Of a DNA stretch of 6,241 nt, positions 1 to 5,266 are shown piece after piece; position 1 is the first letter of the stretch, and each line of letters begins with the position of its first letter. The notes beneath the pieces were generated by a model. It ran no database searches. It had not been told where the DNA came from and saw only the letters and a program-made list of their open reading frames with translations. The stretch comes from an uncultured Alphaproteobacteria bacterium (GTDB lineage: Bacteria > Pseudomonadota > Alphaproteobacteria > Rickettsiales > UBA1997): assembly GCA_949298005.1 (NCBI GenBank), contig CASFUN010000074.1, positions 1-6,241 of the forward strand, written 5' to 3'. The position numbers were made by a program, and so were the translations under genes.

Positions 1-1
1 G

Positions 2-289
2 ATATATAAAGAAGGAACATTTAATTTTTTAAAAGTTAAAAATCCTATTGATAAAAATGGTTATGGTGCTTTTTCTATGTCTTTTAAATTTTCTGAAACA
101 AACATTAATTTAAAAAACAATAGTCATAAAATAAGTTGTGGTAAGTATGATGAGTATATCACAGCATTTAATTGGACTCCGAAAGACGGGATTAGATTTA
201 CATTGCAGTATTCAAAGATAGATGAGGATTTTGTTGATAAAAAGAATTCCTATGATTTAATACAGTTAAAAACAAGAATATTCTTCTAA
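2..289 (+). CDS. Phosphate-selective porin O/P-like outer-membrane protein, C-terminal fragment
   Basis: The frame is open from the left edge and ends at TAA 287-289, giving 95 visible residues; the start lies outside the window. The fragment has alternating hydrophobic/polar strands typical of a beta barrel. The pattern GYGAFSMSFKFS, then ITAFNWTPKDGIRFTLQYSKID, then a strand ending in IFF, matches the last strands of the OprO/OprP porin family (usual form: GLNWY.NPN.R...NY...D ... QLRAQF). The terminal Phe is the usual BAM recognition residue of outer-membrane barrels. The protein would be a trimeric anion or general diffusion porin in the outer membrane. An ATG at 77 could be mistaken for a start, but the upstream residues continue the same barrel pattern, so it is internal. 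Its 3' end overlaps the 3' end of convergent xseA by 24 bases. Family assignment is good; substrate preference is unknown. Confidence 0.72.
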   Translation: MYKEGTFNFLKVKNPIDKNGYGAFSMSFKFSETNINLKNNSHKISCGKYDEYITAFNWTPKDGIRFTLQYSKIDEDFVDKKNSYDLIQLKTRIFF

Positions 290-1393
290 AATAACTGAAA
301 CTTTTAATTTTCTATTATATAATTCGATATCAAGTATATCGCCTTGCTTTACTATAGTATTTTTATCTAGAATAATCCCATTTTTTCGCACAATTCCATA
401 ACCTCGTTTGAGAATCTTCTTTTTGTTAAATTGATGTAATCTATAAAAGTTTTGCTTAAAAATTATTAATTTATTATAATAATTTTTCCCTATGGTCGAC
501 AATATATTAAAGTATATTTTGTCTATTTCTTTAATAAATCCATCTATCTTTTTGTAAGATAATTTTACTATTTTTTCAAAAGTGGAATTAATTTTCTCAA
601 TAAAAACAGATATTAACGGCGATAAAAATTCAGCTACTACTGTTGGTGTAGGTAATCTTAGGTCAGATACATAATCAGCTATAGTCCAATCTATTTCATG
701 CCCTATTGCAGTTATTATAGGTATTTTTGATTCATAAATTTTTCTTGCGAGTATTTCACTATTAAAACACATTAAATCCTCAAAAGATCCACCACCGCGC
801 GTTATTACTATAACATCTACAAACTCTTTTTCGTTAAAATATTTTATGCCTTTAATTATACTTAAATCAGCCAATTGTCCCTGTACTAATGATGGATATA
901 GTATTACATTAATTGGTAGTCTATCATATAATCTAGATTCTATATCTTTTATAGCTGCACCGTTTGGCGATGTTATTATACCAACTTTTTTTACGATTTT
1001 TGGTAATTGTTTTTTATTATCAAATAATCCTTCAAGCTTTAATTTTTGCTTTCTTTCTTCAAATAATTTCAATAGAGAACCACTACCATTTACTTCTATG
1101 TTCTCAGCTATAATTTGGTAATTTGATCTGTCTTTATAGATTGTTAATCTACCATAAATAATAATCTCTATACCATCTTCTATTTTTGGAATATTTTTAT
1201 TTATGGAATTTTTAAATATAACCACATTAATTAATGCTGATTCATCTTTTAAATTAAAATATATATGACCGTTTGTTGAAGTTTTTAAACTACTAACTTC
1301 TCCAACTACCTTTACATAATAAAATGTGCTCTCTAAAAAAGATTTTATCTGAGATACTAATTCTGAAACTTTGTATTCTTGAATTAATTGCAT
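266..1393 (-). CDS. xseA: Exodeoxyribonuclease VII large subunit
   Basis: XseA is the catalytic large subunit of ExoVII, which degrades single-stranded DNA to oligonucleotides together with several copies of XseB in the cytoplasm. Residues 1-100 form the N-terminal OB fold (VKVVGEVSSLK, GHIYFNLKDE). Residues about 105-255 form the nuclease domain with the family blocks TSPNGAAIKDI (141-151), RGGGSFEDL (199-207) and GHEIDWTIADYVSDLRLPTP (231-250). A helical segment (255-325) and a C-terminal beta segment (KKILKRGYGIVRKNG, 325-339) follow. At 375 residues it is shorter than the about 450 of E. coli; the loss is mostly in the helical coiled-coil region, and all catalytic blocks are intact. The ATG at 1391-1393 fits the family N-terminus but has no clear Shine-Dalgarno site and lies only 15 bases after the tRNA-Asp 3' end, so it probably depends on the tRNA promoter. 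xseB is not in the window. Confidence 0.95.
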   Translation of the reverse strand: MQLIQEYKVSELVSQIKSFLESTFYYVKVVGEVSSLKTSTNGHIYFNLKDESALINVVIFKNSINKNIPKIEDGIEIIIYGRLTIYKDRSNYQIIAENIEVNGSGSLLKLFEERKQKLKLEGLFDNKKQLPKIVKKVGIITSPNGAAIKDIESRLYDRLPINVILYPSLVQGQLADLSIIKGIKYFNEKEFVDVIVITRGGGSFEDLMCFNSEILARKIYESKIPIITAIGHEIDWTIADYVSDLRLPTPTVVAEFLSPLISVFIEKINSTFEKIVKLSYKKIDGFIKEIDKIYFNILSTIGKNYYNKLIIFKQNFYRLHQFNKKKILKRGYGIVRKNGIILDKNTIVKQGDILDIELYNRKLKVSVILEEYSCF

Positions 1394-1408
1394 AATTTTA
1401 GTTATAAC

Positions 1409-1485
1409 TGGCGCGAATGACGGGACTTGAACCCGCGACCTCTTGCGTGACAGGCAAGCGCTCTAACCAACTGAGCTACATCCAC
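1409..1485 (-). tRNA. tRNA-Asp(GTC)
   Basis: On the minus strand a 77-nt cloverleaf can be folded, with the CCA end encoded (plus bases 1409-1411). The acceptor stem GTGGATG/CATTCGC pairs fully with two G-T wobbles. The D arm begins TAGCTCAG, the anticodon stem CTTGC/GCAAG encloses loop CTGTCAC with anticodon GTC, and the T arm is GCGGG-TTCAAGT-CCCGT. The discriminator base is G73, as expected for tRNA-Asp. It lies 12 bases downstream of tRNA-Val and 15 bases upstream of the xseA start, all on one strand. Confidence 0.97.
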
Positions 1486-1497
1486 AACACTTAGTTA

Positions 1498-1574
1498 TGG
1501 TGGGCGATGTGGGACTCGAACCTACGACCCCCTGCTTGTAAGGCAGATGCTCTAACCAACTGAGCTAATCGCCC
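1498..1574 (-). tRNA. tRNA-Val(TAC)
   Basis: On the minus strand a 77-nt cloverleaf can be folded, with acceptor GGGCGAT/ATCGCCC, discriminator A73 and encoded CCA. The D arm begins TAGCTCAG. The anticodon stem TCTGC/GCAGG encloses loop CTTACAA with anticodon TAC, giving valine. The T arm is GTAGG-TTCGAGT-CCCAC, in which the middle pair (A51 and C63, plus positions 1523 and 1511) is an A-C mismatch; the other pairs are good. It is the first gene of the tRNA-Val, tRNA-Asp, xseA cluster, directly after a recognisable promoter. No second tRNA-Val(TAC) is present in this window. Confidence 0.96.
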
Positions 1575-1588
1575 ACAACTTTATAAAG

Positions 1589-1615
1589 ATTATAATTTAA
1601 TGCGTTATAAGTCAA
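1589..1615 (-). promoter_or_regulatory. Promoter of the tRNA-Val / tRNA-Asp / xseA cluster
   Basis: On the minus strand, -35 TTGACT (1610-1615; CTTGAC if shifted one base, the alphaproteobacterial form) is followed after 15 bases by a perfect TATAAT (1589-1594). The expected start of transcription lies about 7-10 bases before the tRNA-Val 5' end at 1574. The spacer is a little short by E. coli standards. Box identity and position make this convincing for a stable-RNA gene. Confidence 0.65.
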
Positions 1616-1643
1616 GTGAGTTATAATTAAAATATTACATATA

Positions 1644-1671
1644 TTGATTTATTTTCAAAATAAGCTAGAAT
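1644..1671 (+). promoter_or_regulatory. Promoter of thyA
   Basis: TTGATT (1644-1649) and TAGAAT (1666-1671) are separated by 16 bases. Transcription would begin near 1678, about 22 bases before the thyA ATG at 1700. No Shine-Dalgarno sequence is visible in that short leader. The promoter looks intact even though the gene is frameshifted. Confidence 0.5.
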
Positions 1672-1699
1672 TATCTTAGTGCAAAAAATTAGCTCAGTT

Positions 1700-2478
1700 A
1701 TGAAACAATATCTAGAACTTCTAAACAATGTATTGAAAAATGGAAAAAAGAAAGCTGATAGGACTGGAGTAGGTACTATATCCATTTTGGTACACAAACT
1801 AGGTATGATTTGAATGAGGGTTTTCCATTAGTAACAACCAAGAAAATACATTTAAAGTCAATAATATACGAATTATTATGGTTTCTAAGAGGAGATACAA
1901 ATATAAAATATCTGCAAGAACATAATGTAAGAATTTGGAACAAGTGGGCTGATGAAAATGGTGAGCTTGGCCCAGTGTATGGTAAACAATGGAGAGATTT
2001 TAATGGTATTGACCAAATAAAAAATGTTATTGAAACTTTAAAGAATAATCCAAATTCCAGAAGGATTATAGTTTCTGCTTGGAATCCGGAATTTGTAGAT
2101 CAAATGGCTTTGCCTCCGTGTCATACGATGTTTCAATTTTTTGTTATTGATAATAAATTAAGTTGTCAATTATATCAAAGATCAGCTGATTGCTTTTTAG
2201 GTTTACCGTTTAATATAGCTTCCTATGCTTTATTAACAATAATGATAGCCCAAGTAACTAATCTAGAATTGGGAGAATTTATTCATACAACTGGAGATAC
2301 TCATATATATCTTAATCATATAGATAAAGTTAATCTACAGTTGAGTAGGGAACCATATCCACTTCCTAAAATAAAAATAAATACTAAAATTAAAGACATA
2401 TTTTCATTTGACTATGATGATTTTGAACTCGTCAATTATATTTGCCATCCAACAATTAAAGCTGAAGTTGCAATTTAA
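1700..2478 (+). pseudogene. thyA: Thymidylate synthase, interrupted by a one-base deletion
   Basis: ThyA methylates dUMP to dTMP using methylene-tetrahydrofolate as carbon donor and reductant. Reading from ATG 1700 gives MKQYLELLNNVLK and ADRTGVGTISI, then the frame is lost and ends at TGA 1811-1813. The family sequence resumes one frame over at TTT 1786 (FGTQTRYDLNEGFPLV) and runs to TAA 2476-2478. One T appears to be missing from the run at 1785-1788, where five T would restore ISIFGTQ. The restored protein has 259 residues (264 in E. coli), with dUMP-phosphate Arg21 and Arg121-Arg122, catalytic Cys141 in LPPCH, QRSAD (160-164), Asn172 and the THIYLNH segment with His202 and Tyr204. Everything but the deletion looks functional, which suggests a very recent mutation, slippage rescue or a sequence error. 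A TTG at 1810 could start the downstream frame, but that product would lack Arg21. No folA follows; lolC converges instead. Confidence 0.93.
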
Positions 2479-2517
2479 ATAAAAAGGTTCATTAATTTTA
2501 ATATTCAAAAAATAAAC

Positions 2518-3765
2518 TTACTCATACCTCAATGCTTCAACAGGATTAGTCCTAGCAGCCTTTAAAGCAGGGTATATTGTTGCCAAAAAGGACAAAGTTA
2601 TTGATATTAATGATATGCTCAATATATCTGATACAAATACTTTTGATGGTAATTGCGAAAGATAATAAATTGTTGGATTAAATAAATTTTTACCAGAAAT
2701 ATATTCTATAAATCTTTTTATACTTTCTAAATTATAGGATATTAGTGTACCTAAAATTACTCCTGTTACAGTACCAATAACACCAATAGTTGTTCCACAA
2801 ATAAAAAATATTCTCATTATAATAGTGTCAGTTACACCTATAGTTTTCAATAGTGCTATTTGTTTATTTTTATCCATCACCAACATTACCAAGCTAGAGA
2901 TTATATTAAATATAGCGATTATAATTATAAGCATAAGTATTAAAAACATAACGTTTCTTTCGGTATTTAGCGCTGATATTAAACTAGAATTAGAACCTTT
3001 CCAGTCAACAACAGTTGCATAGTGTTCAGATTCATTAATTTTATGAATCATTTCTTGAGATTTTTTAGTTGCTTTATTGGCATCTCTAAGAAAAATTTCT
3101 ATTACATTTACTGAATCTTTATAACCAAACTGTAATTGTCCTAATTCAAATGGTATAAAAACAATACCAGTATCATAATTATACATTCCTATTTCAAATA
3201 TACCGGTGATTTTATAAGTTTTAGTTTTTGGAAAAATTCCAAAAATTGTTGGATTAACTTCTGGTGATACAAGTTTTAAAGTATCTCCAATTTTTAGTCC
3301 AAGATTGATAGCCATTTGTTGGCCTATTATTATTGAATTAGTTTTATCAAAATCTGATATATCTCCTTTTATGGTTTTATAAATTTCATCTTTATCTTTT
3401 AAATCACACAAATGTATTGCTTTAACTATAACTCCAGTAACTTTAGAGTCATTCATAATCATTGCTTGTCCTTCAACTATTGGACTAAAATATTTTACAT
3501 CTTTATCAATTATTAACTTAATCAAGTCTTTATATGCATAAGCACTTTCTTCTTTTGGAAAAATACTTATATGCGCATTTATACCTATTATTTTACCTAC
3601 TAGTTCTTGTCTGAAACCATTCATAACTGACATAACGATTATCAATGTTGCTACGCCTAACATTATACCAATTAATGAAAAATATGATGTTATAGATATA
3701 AATTTTTCTTTTCGTTTTGCTTTAAGATATCTAAAAGATATAAAAAACTCAAGTTTACTAAACAT
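2518..3765 (-). CDS. lolC: Lipoprotein-releasing system transmembrane protein, LolC/LolE family
   Basis: This inner-membrane permease of the LolCDE ABC transporter extracts outer-membrane lipoproteins from the inner membrane and passes them to LolA. Its 415 residues match the family length. The N-terminus (FFISFRYLKAKRKEKFISITSYFSLIG is split by the membrane boundary near residue 24) leads into TM1 (about 24-48) with GIMLGVATLI and the conserved VMNGFRQEL. A large periplasmic domain (50-268, MacB_PCD-like) follows. The FtsX-like domain has TM2 (272-297), the coupling segment KQIALLKTIG (301-310), TM3 (316-342) and TM4 (378-400), and the tail YPALKAARTNPVEALRYE is the family signature. LolC and LolE cannot be told apart with confidence; species with one permease usually have it labelled LolC. 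The ATPase gene lolD is not adjacent. The ATG start has a poor Shine-Dalgarno site. The gene is convergent with thyA, 39 bases apart. Confidence 0.93.
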   Translation of the reverse strand: MFSKLEFFISFRYLKAKRKEKFISITSYFSLIGIMLGVATLIIVMSVMNGFRQELVGKIIGINAHISIFPKEESAYAYKDLIKLIIDKDVKYFSPIVEGQAMIMNDSKVTGVIVKAIHLCDLKDKDEIYKTIKGDISDFDKTNSIIIGQQMAINLGLKIGDTLKLVSPEVNPTIFGIFPKTKTYKITGIFEIGMYNYDTGIVFIPFELGQLQFGYKDSVNVIEIFLRDANKATKKSQEMIHKINESEHYATVVDWKGSNSSLISALNTERNVMFLILMLIIIIAIFNIISSLVMLVMDKNKQIALLKTIGVTDTIIMRIFFICGTTIGVIGTVTGVILGTLISYNLESIKRFIEYISGKNLFNPTIYYLSQLPSKVFVSDILSISLISITLSFLATIYPALKAARTNPVEALRYE

Positions 3766-3788
3766 TTTTAAAGTAGTGACATGGCTTT

Positions 3789-3816
3789 ATCATATTGTTT
3801 TATTATGAAAACACAA
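3789..3816 (-). promoter_or_regulatory. Putative promoter of lolC
   Basis: On the minus strand TTGTGT (3811-3816) is followed after 16 bases by TATGAT (3789-3794). Transcription would start near 3782, about 17 bases before the lolC ATG. It overlaps the rightward promoter for the lipoprotein-trmD pair, so the two may compete for polymerase. Matches are moderate in AT-rich DNA. Confidence 0.35.
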
Positions 3817-3822
3817 TATAAT
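3795..3822 (+). promoter_or_regulatory. Putative promoter of the small lipoprotein-trmD operon
   Basis: TTGTTT (3795-3800) and TATAAT (3817-3822) are separated by 16 bases, placing the transcript start near 3829 and the first ATG at 3848. A second TATAAT at 3836-3841 lies so close to the ATG that a transcript from it would be essentially leaderless, but it has a poor -35. The divergent gap between lolC and the lipoprotein gene is only 82 bases, so both promoters must lie here. Confidence 0.4.
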
Positions 3823-3847
3823 TAAGTTACTACTATATAATTTATTT

Positions 3848-3982
3848 ATGATTTTAAAAAAATGTTTTTTAGCTATGTTGATTCTTACAAGTTTAACTGC
3901 TTGTGTAAAATTCAAAGAAAAAAATGAATTGGCATTGCCACCATTTTTCAAAGAAGAATATAAGAAAATGAATGAAAAATAA
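3848..3982 (+). CDS. Very small lipoprotein (44 residues)
   Basis: A short frame from ATG 3848 to TAA 3980-3982 encodes a textbook lipoprotein precursor. It has a positive N-terminus (MILKK), a hydrophobic core (CFLAMLILTSL) and a lipobox LTAC with Cys19 as the lipidation site. The mature part would have only 26 residues, is lysine/glutamate-rich and contains the motif ELALPPFF. It resembles in layout the minimal lipoproteins of the LptM/YifL type, and the LALPPFF segment is faintly like the LPPDF motif of alphaproteobacterial DUF3035/BamF-like lipoproteins; neither identity is established. Its stop codon directly abuts the trmD start (TAAATG), which implies translational coupling. As an exported lipoprotein it would be a client of the Lol system whose permease is encoded next to it. 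The signal sequence, lipobox and coupling together make it a likely real gene. Confidence 0.75.
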   Translation: MILKKCFLAMLILTSLTACVKFKEKNELALPPFFKEEYKKMNEK

Positions 3983-4702
3983 ATGAATATATCAGTATTT
4001 ACAATTTTTCCAAATATTATAACCAATTTCTGTCAAGAGTCTTTACTAGGTAATGCATTAAAAAAAAATATATGGCAATTGGATGTAGTAAATGTACGAG
4101 ATTATGCAAATGATAGGCATTCAAAAGTAGACGATTCACCATGCGGAGGCGGATATGGTATGGTTATGAAACCAGACGTATTGGGAAACGCCATAGAAGA
4201 TCGAACAAACGAAAATACAAAAATATATTATATGAGCCCAAGAGGTAAAAAACTTGATCAGACCAAAATAACAGAAATTTTAAAAAATGAGAATATTGGA
4301 ATAATATGCGGAAGATATGAAGGTATTGATGAAAGAGTTATAGAAGAGTATAATATAGAGGAAATATCTATTGGTGATTTTGTAATTATGGGTGGCGAGC
4401 TCCCTGCCCTAATGCTTATTGAAGGTTTAGTCAGATGTTTGGATGGTGCTATAAATAAAAATTCCATATCAGAGGATAGTTTTGGAGGAACCGAAAATAA
4501 TATTTATACAAACCTGTTGGAATATCCACTCTATACTTTGCCCAGAATTTGGAAAAATAAAGAAGTTCCTGAAATTTTATTTTCCGGTAATCATAAAAAA
4601 ATAGAGGAATGGAAATTAAAAAAATCAATTGAAATAACTAAGGCTCGTCGTCCTGATATTTATGAAAAGTTTGTAAACTACATAACTACTAAAGATAACT
4701 AA
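3983..4702 (+). CDS. trmD: tRNA (guanine-37-N1)-methyltransferase
   Basis: TrmD uses S-adenosylmethionine to make m1G37 in tRNAs with G at 36 and 37, preventing +1 frameshifting. It acts as a homodimer. The 239 residues start with the usual ISVFTIFP. They include DRHSKVDDSPCGGGYGMVM (44-62), the trefoil-knot SAM site YMSPRGKKLDQ (83-93), GRYEGIDER (110-118) and SIGDFVIMGGELPA (129-142), the conserved Arg151, and the catalytic Asp165 in SEDSF. The C-terminal tRNA-binding domain has LLEYPLYTLP and SGNHKKIEEWKLKKS. The usual YTRP is YTLP here, and there is a small insertion (GGTENNIYT) after SEDSF; otherwise it is standard. The start is fixed by homology and abuts the lipoprotein stop. The usual partners rpsP, rimM and rplS are not adjacent, so the canonical operon is split. 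Confidence 0.97.
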   Translation: MNISVFTIFPNIITNFCQESLLGNALKKNIWQLDVVNVRDYANDRHSKVDDSPCGGGYGMVMKPDVLGNAIEDRTNENTKIYYMSPRGKKLDQTKITEILKNENIGIICGRYEGIDERVIEEYNIEEISIGDFVIMGGELPALMLIEGLVRCLDGAINKNSISEDSFGGTENNIYTNLLEYPLYTLPRIWKNKEVPEILFSGNHKKIEEWKLKKSIEITKARRPDIYEKFVNYITTKDN

Positions 4703-4798
4703 ACTTCTTGATTTACAACTGTATCTCTACTAAAAATAATTCCTCAAACTCTTGATAGTATGTCCTATTTCCATGATAAAGCATTTTAATGTAACATC

Positions 4799-4827
4799 TT
4801 GACATAAAAATAAAGATAGTATATGTT
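4799..4827 (+). promoter_or_regulatory. Promoter of the accessory (effector-like) locus
   Basis: A perfect TTGACA (4799-4804, preceded by C to give CTTGACA) is followed after 17 bases by TATGTT (4822-4827). A transcript would start near 4834, about 25 bases before the ATG at 4859. This is the best -35 box in the window, so the decayed locus seems to retain active transcription signals. Confidence 0.55.
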
Positions 4828-4844
4828 AACACTAATTTAAAATT

Positions 4845-4851
4845 AAAAGGA
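4845..4851 (+). promoter_or_regulatory. Ribosome-binding site before ATG 4859
   Basis: AAAAGGA lies 7 bases before ATG 4859 and is the clearest Shine-Dalgarno site in the window; most other genes here lack one. It fixes ATG 4859 as the start of the 57-residue frame and of the longer interrupted frame. Confidence 0.55.
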
Positions 4852-4858
4852 TAAAATT

Positions 4859-5257
4859 ATGTATAATATTCCTAATAAAATACCACCTAGTTTTGAGAAG
4901 AGAAGTGAACCTGTAGAAGAATTAGATCCTGATTCTGTTTATGATGAAGATTATGTTTTCAGCGATATAAGAATTGATGATTATAGGTCAAAAATACTTA
5001 TGAGAGATGGTAGAGTATTTATAGAATATTAAATAATTGAAGATTACGCAAAAAATAAAGATCCAGAAGAATTGAGTTCTTGGGATTTTTATACAAAACG
5101 AGTTAGGCGAAAAGATTTAGACCCTTCCAAAGATTTTGTAAAAAATATTATAGATAGAATTTATTGTAGTGGACATGAGGAAGACCTTAAAGAAGAATAC
5201 AATATATTAGAAGATTTTATGCGAAGGCCTATTGAAAATAAATTATTAAAAAAATAA
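4859..5257 (+). pseudogene. Hypothetical protein, interrupted by an in-frame TAA
   Basis: From ATG 4859, with a good promoter and ribosome-binding site, an acidic 57-residue frame (MYNIPNKIPPSFEKRSEP... to GRVFIEY) runs to TAA 5030-5032. The same frame then continues without a break for 74 more codons (IIEDYAKNKDPEELSSWDFY ... RRPIENKLLKK) to TAA 5255-5257. Both parts are charged, hydrophilic and similar in composition, so a nonsense change (for example CAA to TAA) in a gene of about 132 residues is the simplest reading. Alternatively the 57-residue product is the genuine gene and the rest is debris; a TTG at 5072 could start the second half but has no ribosome-binding site. There is no signal peptide, membrane segment or known motif. 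The frame leads in phase into the protease-like region after 5257, so it may be the N-terminal part of one large effector gene. The product is not recognised. Confidence 0.6.
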
Positions 5258-5266
5258 TGGTTAAAG

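Larger units (their letters stand above)
4703..4858. other. Intergenic gap between trmD and the accessory locus
   Basis: This 156-base gap has no recognisable gene and no GC-rich hairpin with a T tail that would serve as a trmD terminator. Its right half carries the promoter and ribosome-binding site of the next gene. A 31-codon frame on the minus strand (4713-4805) reads like protein, but it is too short and unsupported to call. Confidence 0.5.

Noticed and set aside
846..1121. 91-codon frame on the plus strand
   Set aside because: It lies wholly inside xseA on the opposite strand; xseA has clear family motifs, so this is a shadow frame.
2479..2517. Bidirectional terminator between thyA and lolC
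   Set aside because: The 39 bases hold A and T runs but no stable hairpin could be drawn.
2825..3022. 65-codon plus-strand frame
   Set aside because: It is antisense to lolC in a membrane-coding region and has no independent support.
3790..4026. 78-codon minus-strand frame
   Set aside because: It overlaps the lipoprotein gene and trmD antisense and covers the divergent promoters; its hydrophobic look reflects AT-rich sequence.
4258..4467. 69-codon minus-strand frame
   Set aside because: It is inside trmD on the opposite strand, so it is a shadow of a conserved gene.
4713..4805. 31-codon minus-strand frame after trmD (MSRCYIKMLYHGN...)
   Set aside because: It reads somewhat like the tail of a protein, but it is very short, covers the TTGACA promoter box and matches nothing I recognise.
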